Source: Planctomycetota bacterium (GTDB taxonomy: Bacteria > Planctomycetota > UBA1135 > GCA-002686595). Taken from it: a stretch of 52,863 nt of DNA. Location: NCBI GenBank assembly GCA_016872795.1, contig VGYZ01000018.1, positions 1 to 52,863 of the forward strand. The letters are read 5' to 3'. Position 1 is the stretch's first letter. Each line of letters starts with the position of its first letter. Below are positions 19,505-31,099 of the stretch, one piece after another. Position numbers and translations under genes: made by a program. The notes under the pieces are model-generated. The model had not been told where the DNA came from. It did no database searches and saw nothing but the letters and a program-made list of their open reading frames with translations.

Positions 19505-19671
19505 GGCGTGGTCCTCGCTTGGGATGCTTTGGAGCGAGCACGCGCCCGCCTCCTCCACAGGCTGCTCGTCGCTCCGACTGCCCCTTGGTCGCGGGGCATT
19601 CCCGAGATTCCCCGCGCAGCCGCGCCCGCGCTAGCCTCCTCAGCGTCGACACCTCACCGAGGAGCTCCCCC

Positions 19672-19845
19672 ATGCGACCGCAGCTGCCCACCACCTACCG
19701 CCCCTTGTCCGAGTCGTCGCGGGCCTCGCGCGCCGAGTTCCTGCTCAAGACCTAAGCACATGTGTTCGCGGCGCTGTCGGCCTTCGCGCTGATCGAGATC
19801 GCGCTGTCTTGGAGCGGGGCCGCCCTGTTGAACTCGCGGCGCTAG
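19672..19845 (+). pseudogene. Broken Bax-inhibitor-1 (BI-1/YccA/YbhL) family gene, N-terminal remnant
   Basis: A strong Shine-Dalgarno (GAGGAGCTCCCCC) precedes an ATG at 19672. The frame reads RASRAEFLLKT, then TAA at 19753, then continues in frame AHVFAALSAFALIEIALSW before ending at a TAG at 19843. Intact BI-1-type proteins begin with a F-x-x-K-T-Y-x-H-(L/V) segment leading into the first membrane helix. TAA therefore most simply replaces a TAC tyrosine codon, as KT-Y-AHVFAALSAFALIE would be a normal start. The remaining six helices are absent: the fragment runs into the end of the convergent gene. Two lesions, nonsense and truncation, mark it as a pseudogene. Family assignment is from memory of the motif. 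Confidence 0.6.
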
Positions 19846-21587
19846 CGGCAGAACGAGACGCGCACCGCGTTCGTGAGACCGACGCCCGTCCCATCGGGAG
19901 CGGCGGCGTCGCGGAACCAGAACTGGAACACGCGCGAGCTGCCGACCCAGGCGGGGTCGATGGCGAGCGGCACATCGAGGACGCCCTGCGCGTCGAGCGT
20001 GACCACCCCGCTGCGCACGATCGGATTGCCGACATAGCGCGTGCCGCCGTAGAACGGGACAGCCGTTTGCGTCGCGCCGTGGAACAAGACGCCATTGGCA
20101 TTGGGCGTGCCGCCGCGCACCTCGAGGTGAAAGCCGCCGCCGGCAAGCGAAGCAATGCCGCGGAAGTCGATCCGCGCCTCGTTGCCGCTCGAACCGACTT
20201 TGCCCGTGCCGAAGACCACGGGCGGGTCACAGGCAAACTCCCAGGCGAGCGCCACGCTCCACGGTGCGAGGGCATCGACGCCGCGGCGCAGCTCGAGCAT
20301 GTACTCGCCGGGCTGCAGGTCGCGCACATAGAGGTGCTCGAGGTTGTCGACGGAGCTCTGCGAGAGCACATTGCCGCTGCCGAAGTGCGACTGACCGAGT
20401 GGACCGACGAGCGTCACGAGCGCGCCCTGAGCGTCGACGCGCCACAGCTCGAGATCGAAGTTGGGCTGGCTCCAGCCGTTGAAGGTCGGCGTCACTTGCC
20501 GGTTCCATGTCGCGAGCACGGACGCGTGCTCCTTGTGCGACTCGACCGTGAAGCGCCAGAAGCGCGAGGTGCCGGTCGCGAGCTGCGCGCGCTCCCAGCC
20601 CTGCGGAGCGACGAGTGGCGCGGCGGCGACGCTGGCGGCGCCCGCCTGTGCGCCCGCGGTCAGGATCCAGTGCGAGCGATCGACATGGATCTGGTCGGCG
20701 CCGTAGGTCATGTCGAGCGGCGTGGCCGTCGCGCCGCGACTCGTGCCCGACACCGGCGCGGAGTTGTTCCAGCCCGCCCGATGCGTCGCGCCCGCCATCA
20801 GCGCCGCCTTCACGACCTCGGGGCGCTCCGCGTCCGGATCGCCCGGCAGGCTCGTGCGCGCCGACTGCACGAGCAACGCGCAGGCGCCGGAGACGAGCGG
20901 CGTCGAGAAGCTCGTGGCACCGGCCGGCGCGACGAGCTCGGGCTTCTGCCGCCCGGGCCGGTCGTAGCCGGTGAGCGTGAACCCCGCGCGGTGCTGGCCA
21001 TCGCTGCGCCCGCAGGAGATCGAGTTGAACGAGTGGCTGAGCAGCGGCACATCGAGCGGCCCGGCGCCGTTGTTCACGCCGACGCACACGAGCAGGCCCT
21101 GCGCGTCGATCGCGGAATCGAGCTTGCGATGCACGAAGTTCGGCCCGCTGCCGCTGCCGATCCACGAGTGGTTCAGGATCTTGGCGGGCGAGAGCAGCGG
21201 CGGCGTCGTGCCGGTGCCGTTGATGAAGCCGCCGCCGAGCCAGTGCGACGCCTCCCAGCAGTGGATCGACGAGATCGCGGGTGCGAGGCTCGTCGCGCTG
21301 CCGTAGAGGAACTGGCCGACGACCGTCGCGTGGCCGCTCGACGAAGGCGAGGGGCTCGCAAAGGTGAAGCTCTTGCCGGCGAACTCCGCCAAGCCCGTGT
21401 CCGGCGTCCAGCCCGGCGCGCCCGCCTCGACCTGCCCGACGATCACGCCCGCGCCGCTCGGAACTGCGCTGCCCAGTCGCCGCCGCAGCGCCGTGAGACC
21501 CGTCTCATCGGCGATGCTCTGGGCCGACGCGAGCGGCGCGAGCGCGAAACACGCGGCAAGAACGAGGCGCTGGGTGCATGTGTCCAT
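19842..21587 (-). CDS. Secreted subtilase-like (S8) protein with recurrent C-terminal domain
   Basis: A 581-residue exported protein with signal peptide MDTCTQRLVLAACFALAPLA (cleavage near ASA-QS). The S8 fold is visible: GHATVVGQ with catalytic His86, the oxyanion region VGVNNG around Asn173, and GATSFSTPLVSG with the nucleophile Ser227. The strand that normally carries the catalytic Asp reads VIVGQVEAG, with Glu54 in its place, so activity is uncertain. The C-terminal half has a jelly-roll-like region (RFWRFTVESHKEHASV) and ends in a beta domain closing WFRDAAAPDGTGVGLTNAV, related to other secreted proteins here. Its stop overlaps the BI-1 remnant. Confidence 0.78.
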   Translation of the reverse strand: MDTCTQRLVLAACFALAPLASAQSIADETGLTALRRRLGSAVPSGAGVIVGQVEAGAPGWTPDTGLAEFAGKSFTFASPSPSSSGHATVVGQFLYGSATSLAPAISSIHCWEASHWLGGGFINGTGTTPPLLSPAKILNHSWIGSGSGPNFVHRKLDSAIDAQGLLVCVGVNNGAGPLDVPLLSHSFNSISCGRSDGQHRAGFTLTGYDRPGRQKPELVAPAGATSFSTPLVSGACALLVQSARTSLPGDPDAERPEVVKAALMAGATHRAGWNNSAPVSGTSRGATATPLDMTYGADQIHVDRSHWILTAGAQAGAASVAAAPLVAPQGWERAQLATGTSRFWRFTVESHKEHASVLATWNRQVTPTFNGWSQPNFDLELWRVDAQGALVTLVGPLGQSHFGSGNVLSQSSVDNLEHLYVRDLQPGEYMLELRRGVDALAPWSVALAWEFACDPPVVFGTGKVGSSGNEARIDFRGIASLAGGGFHLEVRGGTPNANGVLFHGATQTAVPFYGGTRYVGNPIVRSGVVTLDAQGVLDVPLAIDPAWVGSSRVFQFWFRDAAAPDGTGVGLTNAVRVSFCR

Positions 21588-21694
21588 CGAGATCGGACAG
21601 GCTCATGCCCGTCGGCCAGACTCTAGTCTAGCAGAGCGGAGGAATCCGACGACACGCGCAAGTGTCAGAGCCGAGTACACTCCGCGTTCGGCCC

Positions 21695-21934
21695 ATGAAC
21701 GACACCACGCGCGACCACGGTCCTCAGCCCCTCTCCGCGCTGCTCGCGCGGCACGAGCTCTCCCCCACCGACCTCGTGCGCGCGTCGCGCGAGCAGTTGA
21801 CTCACAAGATGGTCGCGCGGGCCACCAAGGGCCGGCAGCTCTCGGGCAACGCCATGAGCAAGGTGCTGCGGGCCCTCAACGCCGCCGCCCAGTCGACCTA
21901 CGACCTGCCGGACCTGTTCAACTACGAGCCCTGA
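21695..21934 (+). CDS. Small conserved-looking protein, possible DNA-binding fold
   Basis: A 79-residue soluble protein. LSALLARHELSPTDLVRASR followed by EQLTHKMVARATKGRQLSGN and AMSKVLRALNAAAQ has the helix pattern and spacing of a lambda-repressor-like helix-turn-helix, ending DLPDLFNYEP. The ATG at 21695 is chosen because the upstream extension to 21662 is not family-like. It is convergent with the histidine-kinase gene, whose stop is 6 bp away. No partner gene is obvious. Confidence 0.6.
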   Translation: MNDTTRDHGPQPLSALLARHELSPTDLVRASREQLTHKMVARATKGRQLSGNAMSKVLRALNAAAQSTYDLPDLFNYEP

Positions 21935-21940
21935 GCCGCG

Positions 21941-23842
<1,902 letters not shown>

Positions 23843-23989
23843 GTGGGGAGCAGCGCGCACCGGGTGCGGAGCGCGCTTTCACTCCCGTTTTCGGGCCTTT
23901 CGGCGCTCCATCTCGACGGCCGAGGACGCCAAGTCGTGCGCGTTGAAAAAAGTTCCGCGTCGAGGGCATGCGGCGCGCCCGAAAAGCAC

Positions 23990-24025
23990 AGGCCCGCGCG
24001 CATCGTGTTCGATGCGCGCGGGCCT
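23990..24025 (-). terminator. Intrinsic terminator of sodB
   Basis: A perfect 15-bp stem (AGGCCCGCGCGCATC with its complement) around GTGTTC, followed on the minus strand by TGTGCTTTTC. It lies 28 bp after the superoxide dismutase stop codon. Confidence 0.85.
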
Positions 24026-24052
24026 CGCTAGGTGCCGCAGCGGGCGAGCGAA

Positions 24053-24799
24053 TCAGCCGAGGTTCTTCTCGGCGAACTCCCAGTTCACGAGCTTGTCGAG
24101 GAAGGCCGTGATGTAGTCGGGGCGGCGGTTCTGGAAGTCGAGGTAGTAGGCGTGCTCCCACACATCGAGGGTCAGCAAGCACTTCTTGCCAGCGGTCATC
24201 GGCGTCTCGGCGTTGCCGGTCTTGTGCACGGCGAGCTTGCCGCCGTCTTCCACGAGCCACGCCCAGCCCGAGCCGAACTGGGTCTTCGCGGCGTCGCTGA
24301 AGGCGGTCTTGAACTTCTCGTAGTCGCCGAACGAGGCGTTGATCTTCTCGAGCATGCGACCCTTCGGCGCACCGCCGCCGCCCGGACGCATCGAGTGCCA
24401 GAAGAAGGTGTGGTTCCAGACCTGGGCGGCGTTGTTGAACACGCCGGCCTTGGTGCTGTCGCCGGCCATCTTCTTGACCAGCGCCTCGAGCGACATCGAC
24501 GCGAGCTCGGCGTTGTCCTTGACGAGGTTGTTCAGGTTGTCGACATACGCCTTGTGGTGCTTGGCGTAGTGGAAGCTGAAGGTCTTGGCGCTCATCACCG
24601 GCTCGAGCGCGGTGTCGGCGTAGGGGAGCGCGGGGAGGGCGAACGGAGCGGCTTGGGTGGTCATGGCGAGGAGTGCCGCAGGGGCGGCGGGGGTAGAGGA
24701 CGACGGGGACTTGCAGCCGAGCGCCAGCGCGCTGGCGCCCGCGAGGGAGCCTGCGAGGACCTGACGCCGGTCGATCGTGGGTTCGGGTTGGCTGCTCAT
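24053..24799 (-). CDS. sodB: Exported Fe-type superoxide dismutase with Tat/lipoprotein leader
   Basis: A 248-residue superoxide dismutase. Metal ligands are His77 (FSFHYAKHH), His130 (VWNHTFFW), Asp212 and His216 (DVWEHAYY). Gln127 in AAQVWNH is the position that marks Fe-type enzymes, and FGSGWAWLV is conserved. The N-terminus is unusual: IDRRQVLAGSLAGASALALG, then C29, a twin-arginine motif combined with a lipobox. The enzyme is therefore probably folded in the cytoplasm and exported as a lipoprotein. I chose the ATG at 24799 because it puts RR near the N-terminus. An in-frame ATG at 24823 is possible. It lies 80 bp downstream of the dipeptidase gene. Confidence 0.88.
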   Translation of the reverse strand: MSSQPEPTIDRRQVLAGSLAGASALALGCKSPSSSTPAAPAALLAMTTQAAPFALPALPYADTALEPVMSAKTFSFHYAKHHKAYVDNLNNLVKDNAELASMSLEALVKKMAGDSTKAGVFNNAAQVWNHTFFWHSMRPGGGGAPKGRMLEKINASFGDYEKFKTAFSDAAKTQFGSGWAWLVEDGGKLAVHKTGNAETPMTAGKKCLLTLDVWEHAYYLDFQNRRPDYITAFLDKLVNWEFAEKNLG

Positions 24800-24879
24800 G
24801 GATGGCCTGAGGTTGGCCCGCATGGCACACGCGTGGCTCGCGATGGATGCGGCGCTGTCATTGTGGCCGAAATCGGCGC

Positions 24880-26022
24880 TCATTCCACCGGCACGAGTGC
24901 GGAAGTCGCGGCCGCCGTGCCCGCAGCCGTGACCGCGGCGTACACGCGGCGCATGTTGCCGCCGAGCACCGCCTCGATGTCGGCGCCCGCAAAGCCCCGC
25001 CGCGCCAGCCCTGCGGCCAGCGCAAGGTAGGTCGAGGCGTCCTCGAGACCTTGCGGGGTGCGCTGGATGCCGTCGTAGTCAGAGCCGATGCCGACATGCT
25101 CGACTCCGGCGATTTCGACCGCGTGGCAGAGGTGGTCGAGCACGCGCTCGATCGGGAGCGGCGTCACCGAGCGCTGCATGAACTCGGACTGGGCAAGGAA
25201 CAGCTCGGTGTCGTTCGCGCCTCGCAGCGCCTTGTATTCCGGCGTCTCGCGCCAGCGCTGCTCCTCCGCGCGCGCCGCCCCGTCGAGAAAGGGGGTGCAG
25301 AACACGATGCCGACCACGCCGCCGTTGCGCGCGAGTGCGCGCAGCTGCTCGTCATCGAGGTTGCGCGGATGCGCGTTGACGACCATGCAGCCCGAGTGGC
25401 TCGCGATCACCGGCTTCGTCGTCGCATCGAGCGCGTCGAAGAAGGAGCGCCGCCCCGCGTGCGAGAGGTCGACCACCATCCCGAGCTCGTTCATGCGCCT
25501 CACGACATCGAGGCCGAACGGGCTCAATCCCTCGGGGATCTCCGCGCCCGCCCCGTCCTGGCAAGAGCGAATCCAGCGCAGGTGGTTGTTCCACACGAGC
25601 GTCATCACGCGCACGCCGCGCGCGAAGAACCACTCCAGCTCGTCGAGCGATTCCTCGATCGAGTGACCGCCTTCGATGCCGGGGATCCCAGCCAGCGCGC
25701 CGCGCCGCGCGGCCGCATCGAGCGCCACCGCATTGCCCGCGAAGCTCATCTGCTCGGGGTGACGGCGCGCGAGGCGATGAAATTCGCGCAGGAGTCCGCG
25801 CGTGCGCTCGCGCGCACCGTGCTCGCCCGCCGCGATGAACTTGGGATCGCACCACGCGACGAACACCAGCGCCCCGAGTCCGCCCGCGCGCCCGCGCACG
25901 AGGTCGAGGTGCCCCGGCCCGGCAACGCCGAGGTCGCGGCCGAGGTCGAGGGCGAGTTGGAGCGAGTCCGCATGGGCGTCGAAGACCGGGCGCGAGCCCG
26001 CAAGTCGAGTCAGGTCGAGCAC
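24880..26022 (-). CDS. Membrane dipeptidase (peptidase M19, renal dipeptidase family)
   Basis: A 380-residue zinc dipeptidase. The binuclear-metal motifs appear in order: DAHADS near residue 15 (H-x-D), EGGHSI with the bridging Glu, VDLSHAG, IASHSG, and GSDYDGI near the end. MTLVWNNHLRW is also typical of the family. M19 enzymes cleave dipeptides, including D-residues at the C-terminal position, and often act in peptidoglycan or peptide turnover. No signal peptide is evident with the ATG at 26022. The gene is upstream of sodB on the same strand and divergent from the response regulator at 26338. Confidence 0.9.
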   Translation of the reverse strand: MLDLTRLAGSRPVFDAHADSLQLALDLGRDLGVAGPGHLDLVRGRAGGLGALVFVAWCDPKFIAAGEHGARERTRGLLREFHRLARRHPEQMSFAGNAVALDAAARRGALAGIPGIEGGHSIEESLDELEWFFARGVRVMTLVWNNHLRWIRSCQDGAGAEIPEGLSPFGLDVVRRMNELGMVVDLSHAGRRSFFDALDATTKPVIASHSGCMVVNAHPRNLDDEQLRALARNGGVVGIVFCTPFLDGAARAEEQRWRETPEYKALRGANDTELFLAQSEFMQRSVTPLPIERVLDHLCHAVEIAGVEHVGIGSDYDGIQRTPQGLEDASTYLALAAGLARRGFAGADIEAVLGGNMRRVYAAVTAAGTAAATSALVPVE

Positions 26023-26337
26023 GGTCGGGATGCTAGCGGACGGCCGCGCGGGGGGAGGTTGCGTGCTCCCTCGCGCGCGCCCTCCGACCCAGCTCGCGCT
26101 CCCCCGCTGCCCCGCACCTGCGATGGCGTGCGGGGCGCGGTCCCGCAGCCCGGCTCCGCCCCGCCCCGTCGTCTGCCAAGCTGACAGCCCCCCTCGCCGA
26201 GACCCCTCGCCCCTGCCATTTCAGCAGCCCGCTGGACTCCGCAGGCCCCCGCGGCGCGCCCCAGAGGGAATTCGCGCTCAAGGCACGCGGTTTGCCTCCC
26301 GCTCCCTACTTCCGGGCTCCGCCCCGGCACCCCTGCT
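26023..26337. other. 315-bp divergent promoter region
   Basis: No convincing coding frame. It includes a hairpin CCCCGCAC/GTGCGGGG at about 26113-26140 and very C-rich sequence up to the ATG at 26338. It presumably holds divergent promoters for the dipeptidase and the response regulator, but no consensus boxes are visible. Confidence 0.4.
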
Positions 26338-26742
26338 ATGCTCCAGCCCCGCCGCGTGCTGCTCGCCGACGATGACCTGAATGTGCGTTCGGGCGTCGAG
26401 GAGTTGCTCTCGCCGCTCGGGCTCGAGATCGTGCACGCTGACAGCGGCTCGAAGGCCTTCGAGATCGCGCGCGAGCGGCTCCACGACCTGCACCTGTTGC
26501 TGCTCGACCTGCACATGCCCGGCATGACCGGCCTCGATGTGCTGACCTCGCTGCGCGGCGAGTTCGGCGGGCGCATCCCCCGCCCGTCGCGCATCCCGCC
26601 CTGCATCCTGTACTCCGCCGAGGCCTCGGAAGAGCTGCGCAGCCGCGCGCTCGCCCTCGGCGCTTGGGCCTTCCTGCGCAAGCCCGTCGCCCCCCACGCC
26701 CTGCGCGGCGAAGTGCTGCGCGCGCTCGAGAGCGCCGGCTGA
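26338..26742 (+). CDS. Single-domain response regulator (CheY-like receiver)
   Basis: A 134-residue receiver domain with no output domain. The acidic pocket is DDD at 11-13 ([13 protein letters not shown]), the phospho-acceptor Asp is in [17 protein letters not shown] (about 57), Ser is in LYSAEAS, and the conserved Lys is in [12 protein letters not shown] short insertion ([16 protein letters not shown]) lies between alpha-3 and beta-4. It sits about 100 bp upstream of groES, but a role in heat shock is only a guess. It could receive phosphate from the hybrid kinase at 21941. Confidence 0.88.
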   Translation: MLQPRRVLLADDDLNVRSGVEELLSPLGLEIVHADSGSKAFEIARERLHDLHLLLLDLHMPGMTGLDVLTSLRGEFGGRIPRPSRIPPCILYSAEASEELRSRALALGAWAFLRKPVAPHALRGEVLRALESAG

Positions 26743-26843
26743 CGCCCCCAACCCAGTCCAACCGCCGCCGCACTCGAGGCGCGGTCCCCTTCGTCAACGT
26801 CACACCCCTAGTAGCAAGCAACCCCCTCTCTCACATCACCACC

Positions 26844-27164
26844 ATGGCCACGAAGACCACCACCCAGAAGTCCGGCATGATCCGTCCCCTCGGCGACCGC
26901 GTGCTCGTCCAGCGCGTCGAAGCGGAAGAGAAGACCGCCGGCGGCATCCTGCTCCCCGACACCGCCAAGGAGAAGCCGAAGGAAGGCAAGATCGTCGCCA
27001 TCGGCAACGGCAAGAGCCTCGACGACGGCACGCGCTCGACATTCTCGGTCAAGGTCGGCGACCGCATCCTGTTCACGTCCTACGCCGGCACGGAAGTGAA
27101 GTTCGGCGGCACCGAGTACCTGATCATGCGCGAGGAAGACATCCTCGGCGTGGTCGAGGGCTGA
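26844..27164 (+). CDS. groS: Co-chaperonin GroES
   Basis: A 106-residue Gro[22 protein letters not shown] is the family signature, followed by the mobile loop [13 protein letters not shown] and closing [20 protein letters not shown]. The N-terminus has about 11 extra residues ([11 protein letters not shown]) compared with E. coli. No CIRCE inverted repeat is visible upstream, so HrcA control is not supported. The gap to groEL is 35 bp. Confidence 0.95.
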   Translation: MATKTTTQKSGMIRPLGDRVLVQRVEAEEKTAGGILLPDTAKEKPKEGKIVAIGNGKSLDDGTRSTFSVKVGDRILFTSYAGTEVKFGGTEYLIMREEDILGVVEG

Positions 27165-27199
27165 TTCGGTTCCAACCCCCTCACGAAAACCCCAGCACC

Positions 27200-28801
<1,602 letters not shown>

Positions 28802-28824
28802 TCGCGCCGCTCCCTTGAGCACCC

Positions 28825-28860
28825 GCGGGCCGTCCAGCGCAAGCGCGCCGGGCGGCCCGC
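28825..28860 (+). terminator. Stem-loop after groEL
   Basis: Stem GCGGGCCG / CGGCCCGC with a 20-nt loop that itself contains GCGC-AA-GCGC, 24 bp after the stop. There is no T tract, so it may stabilise the mRNA or need Rho rather than terminate alone. Confidence 0.4.
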
Positions 28861-29042
28861 GCCCTTGGGCGCCCTTGGGCCCCCGAGCGGCGAGCGTGGC
28901 GGTGGGACATCGCAACGCCGCCCCCGAGCTCGGCGCTGGCGACGCCACGCCGTGTTCGATGCGGCGTCTCTTCACCCGCTAGCATGGACGACTCGCGCTG
29001 CCCGAGACTCTCGCGCACGGCGGCACGCCCTCGGCGAAGTCC

Positions 29043-30821
29043 ATGCAGTCCGACGCTTCCTCGCAACCAGCTCCGCCGCCGCGTGCGAGTGCGCTCGGGG
29101 AACGGCCCGCGCTCCGCGCTCGCACGGCATGGTGCCTGCTGGCGCTGATCGTGATCGCGGGGTGGGCGCTGCGCGTGCGCGGCCTCGATTGGCAGCTGCC
29201 GCAGTGGACGCACTCGGATGGTTATGTGCTGCGCAACCAGACGGCGCAGCTGCGCGGCGAGATCGAGGGACTTCCGGCGCCGGAGGCGGAGAGCGACTCG
29301 CCGGCCTTGCCGGGCTACTACCCGTTGCTGCCGGCGACGGTGATGGCTGTGGTGCCGAGCCGCGAGCCCGTCGTCGAGGGGCTCGCGCCGCTCGAGCGTG
29401 CGCTGGAGCTCGCGCGCGCGCCGTGGCTGCACCTGCGGAGAATGTCGGCGTGGATCGCGCTCGGCGCGGTGATCGCGACCTATGCGCTCGCGCGACGCTT
29501 CGTCGGCCGCTGGAGCGCACTCTTCGCGGCGGCGCTGGTCTCGGCGAGTCTGCTGCACGTGACCTTCTCGTCGGCGCAGCGACCGCACGCGCTGTTCGCG
29601 ACCGTGATCTCGCTCGCGCTGCTCGCGATCCTCTGGTCGCGGCGGCGCTCGAAGCTCGTGGCCCAGCTCTCCGGAGCACTCGGATTCGCTGCGAGCGCTT
29701 CGACCTTGCAGAGTGGCTTCGCCGTGCTGCCAGCGTGGGGACTGGCGTGGATCCTGCGGCGCGAGCGGCGCGCGTGGTGGCTAGAAGCGCTCGCGTTGCT
29801 CGCCTCGCTCGCGCTCGTCGGGCTCGTGCTGCGCTGGGCCTATTCGGATCCGGAGTTCGCGCAGGGGGGAATCACGGGTCGGCATGTGATCTGGTGGTCG
29901 TCGACGCCCGGACTGGGCCTGTGGGTGCTCGCGCGCGCGATGCTCCTCTACGAGCCTGTGCTGCTGCTCGGGATCGTCGCGGCGCTTCTGGCCGCCGTGC
30001 TTCCGGCTCTGCGTCGTCGCGCCGAGTGGGATCGAGAGCGGCGCGATGACATGCTCGCGTGCCTGGGCTTCGTGCTCCCCTACGGAGGTTTCTTCGCGCT
30101 CTTCGGCGGGACCTTCGAGCGCTTCGCCTTGCCGCTGCTGCCCTTCGCGGCGATCGCCGCGGCGTGGGGACTGGGGCTGTGGGGACGCGCGCTGCTCGGC
30201 GAGCGGCGCGTCGCTCTCGCGTGCGCAGCGCTGGCGCTGCTCGCGCTGCCCGTCGCGGCGTGCTGGAGACTCGGGGAACTGCGCTCGCGGCCGGACACGC
30301 TCGAGCTCGCCGCGCGCTGGATCGCCGCGCGCGCGAGCGACGGCCATCGCAAGGTGCTGATCTCGTCGCTCAACCTCGAGCTGCCGTTCTTCTACTCGCG
30401 CGAGTCGCTCGCGCGCCTCGACGCGGCCGGCACCGCCGACTGGACGCGCTTCCAGCGCGGACTTCTCCCGCACGAGTTCTCCGAGCCGCGCTTCGACCTC
30501 ACACGCGAGCGCGACCTCATGCGCGCGGAGGCGCAGCCGCTCGAGTGGGACTTCGACTTCGTGGTGCTCAACACCGCCGTGCTGCGCACCCACGGGCCAG
30601 AGTTCGAGGCCGAGCTCAAGCGCTGGCGGGCGCTCGGAGTGGAGGTCGAGCTGCTCGCGCCGTTTCCCGACGAGTCCGAGGAGCGCCAGCGCGAGGGGGT
30701 GCGGGGCCAAGCCCGGACCGAGCAGATGTTTGGGATCGGCGAGGCCCCCTCCCTCGATGTGCTGTTCCGCATTGAGCGACTCGGGCCCCGGCTGCGCGTG
30801 CTCGCCCGGCGCAGGGGCTAG
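29043..30821 (+). CDS. Polytopic membrane glycosyltransferase-like protein (GT-C/PMT-ArnT type)
   Basis: A 592-residue membrane protein with about ten hydrophobic segments between residues 28 and 440, then a soluble C-terminal domain of about 160 residues. The early segment LRVRGLDWQLPQWTHSDGYV has an Asp in the first external loop, which in GT-C enzymes helps bind the lipid-phosphate sugar donor. RRMSAWIALGAVIATYALAR and SAQRPHALFATVISL also fit that fold. It is clearly paralogous to the protein at 36703 (RGLD-x2-LP-x6-DSY, then LARRF and SLLH-x2-FS). The donor and acceptor are unknown. The ATG at 29043 is preceded by GAAGTCC, and the start is not certain. Confidence 0.7.
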   Translation: MQSDASSQPAPPPRASALGERPALRARTAWCLLALIVIAGWALRVRGLDWQLPQWTHSDGYVLRNQTAQLRGEIEGLPAPEAESDSPALPGYYPLLPATVMAVVPSREPVVEGLAPLERALELARAPWLHLRRMSAWIALGAVIATYALARRFVGRWSALFAAALVSASLLHVTFSSAQRPHALFATVISLALLAILWSRRRSKLVAQLSGALGFAASASTLQSGFAVLPAWGLAWILRRERRAWWLEALALLASLALVGLVLRWAYSDPEFAQGGITGRHVIWWSSTPGLGLWVLARAMLLYEPVLLLGIVAALLAAVLPALRRRAEWDRERRDDMLACLGFVLPYGGFFALFGGTFERFALPLLPFAAIAAAWGLGLWGRALLGERRVALACAALALLALPVAACWRLGELRSRPDTLELAARWIAARASDGHRKVLISSLNLELPFFYSRESLARLDAAGTADWTRFQRGLLPHEFSEPRFDLTRERDLMRAEAQPLEWDFDFVVLNTAVLRTHGPEFEAELKRWRALGVEVELLAPFPDESEERQREGVRGQARTEQMFGIGEAPSLDVLFRIERLGPRLRVLARRRG

Positions 30822-31099
30822 GAACGGCGGCGCCTAGCCGGGTTCCACCCACCGCGGCCCAGGACGCCCGCCCCTCGCCGACGGGAGGGCCCCTACGAGG
30901 CGCCAGTCACCGGCCCGCACCTAACTTCCGGCGAACCTCCGGCCGTTTCGTCCCACATAACCCAACCCCCAAGGATGCGCACGGAGGGTACATTTAGGAG
31001 GTCGGCGGCACCCTCGGGCACGCTCTGCCCCGTAGCGCTGTTCGAGTGACGGAAATTCAACCCCCTCTTCTCCAGAGCAACTCAGGAGTTCTACCAGTC

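Noticed and set aside
26743..26843. CIRCE/HrcA operator upstream of groES
   Set aside because: GCACTC occurs once, but the matching inverted half is missing at the required 9-bp spacing.
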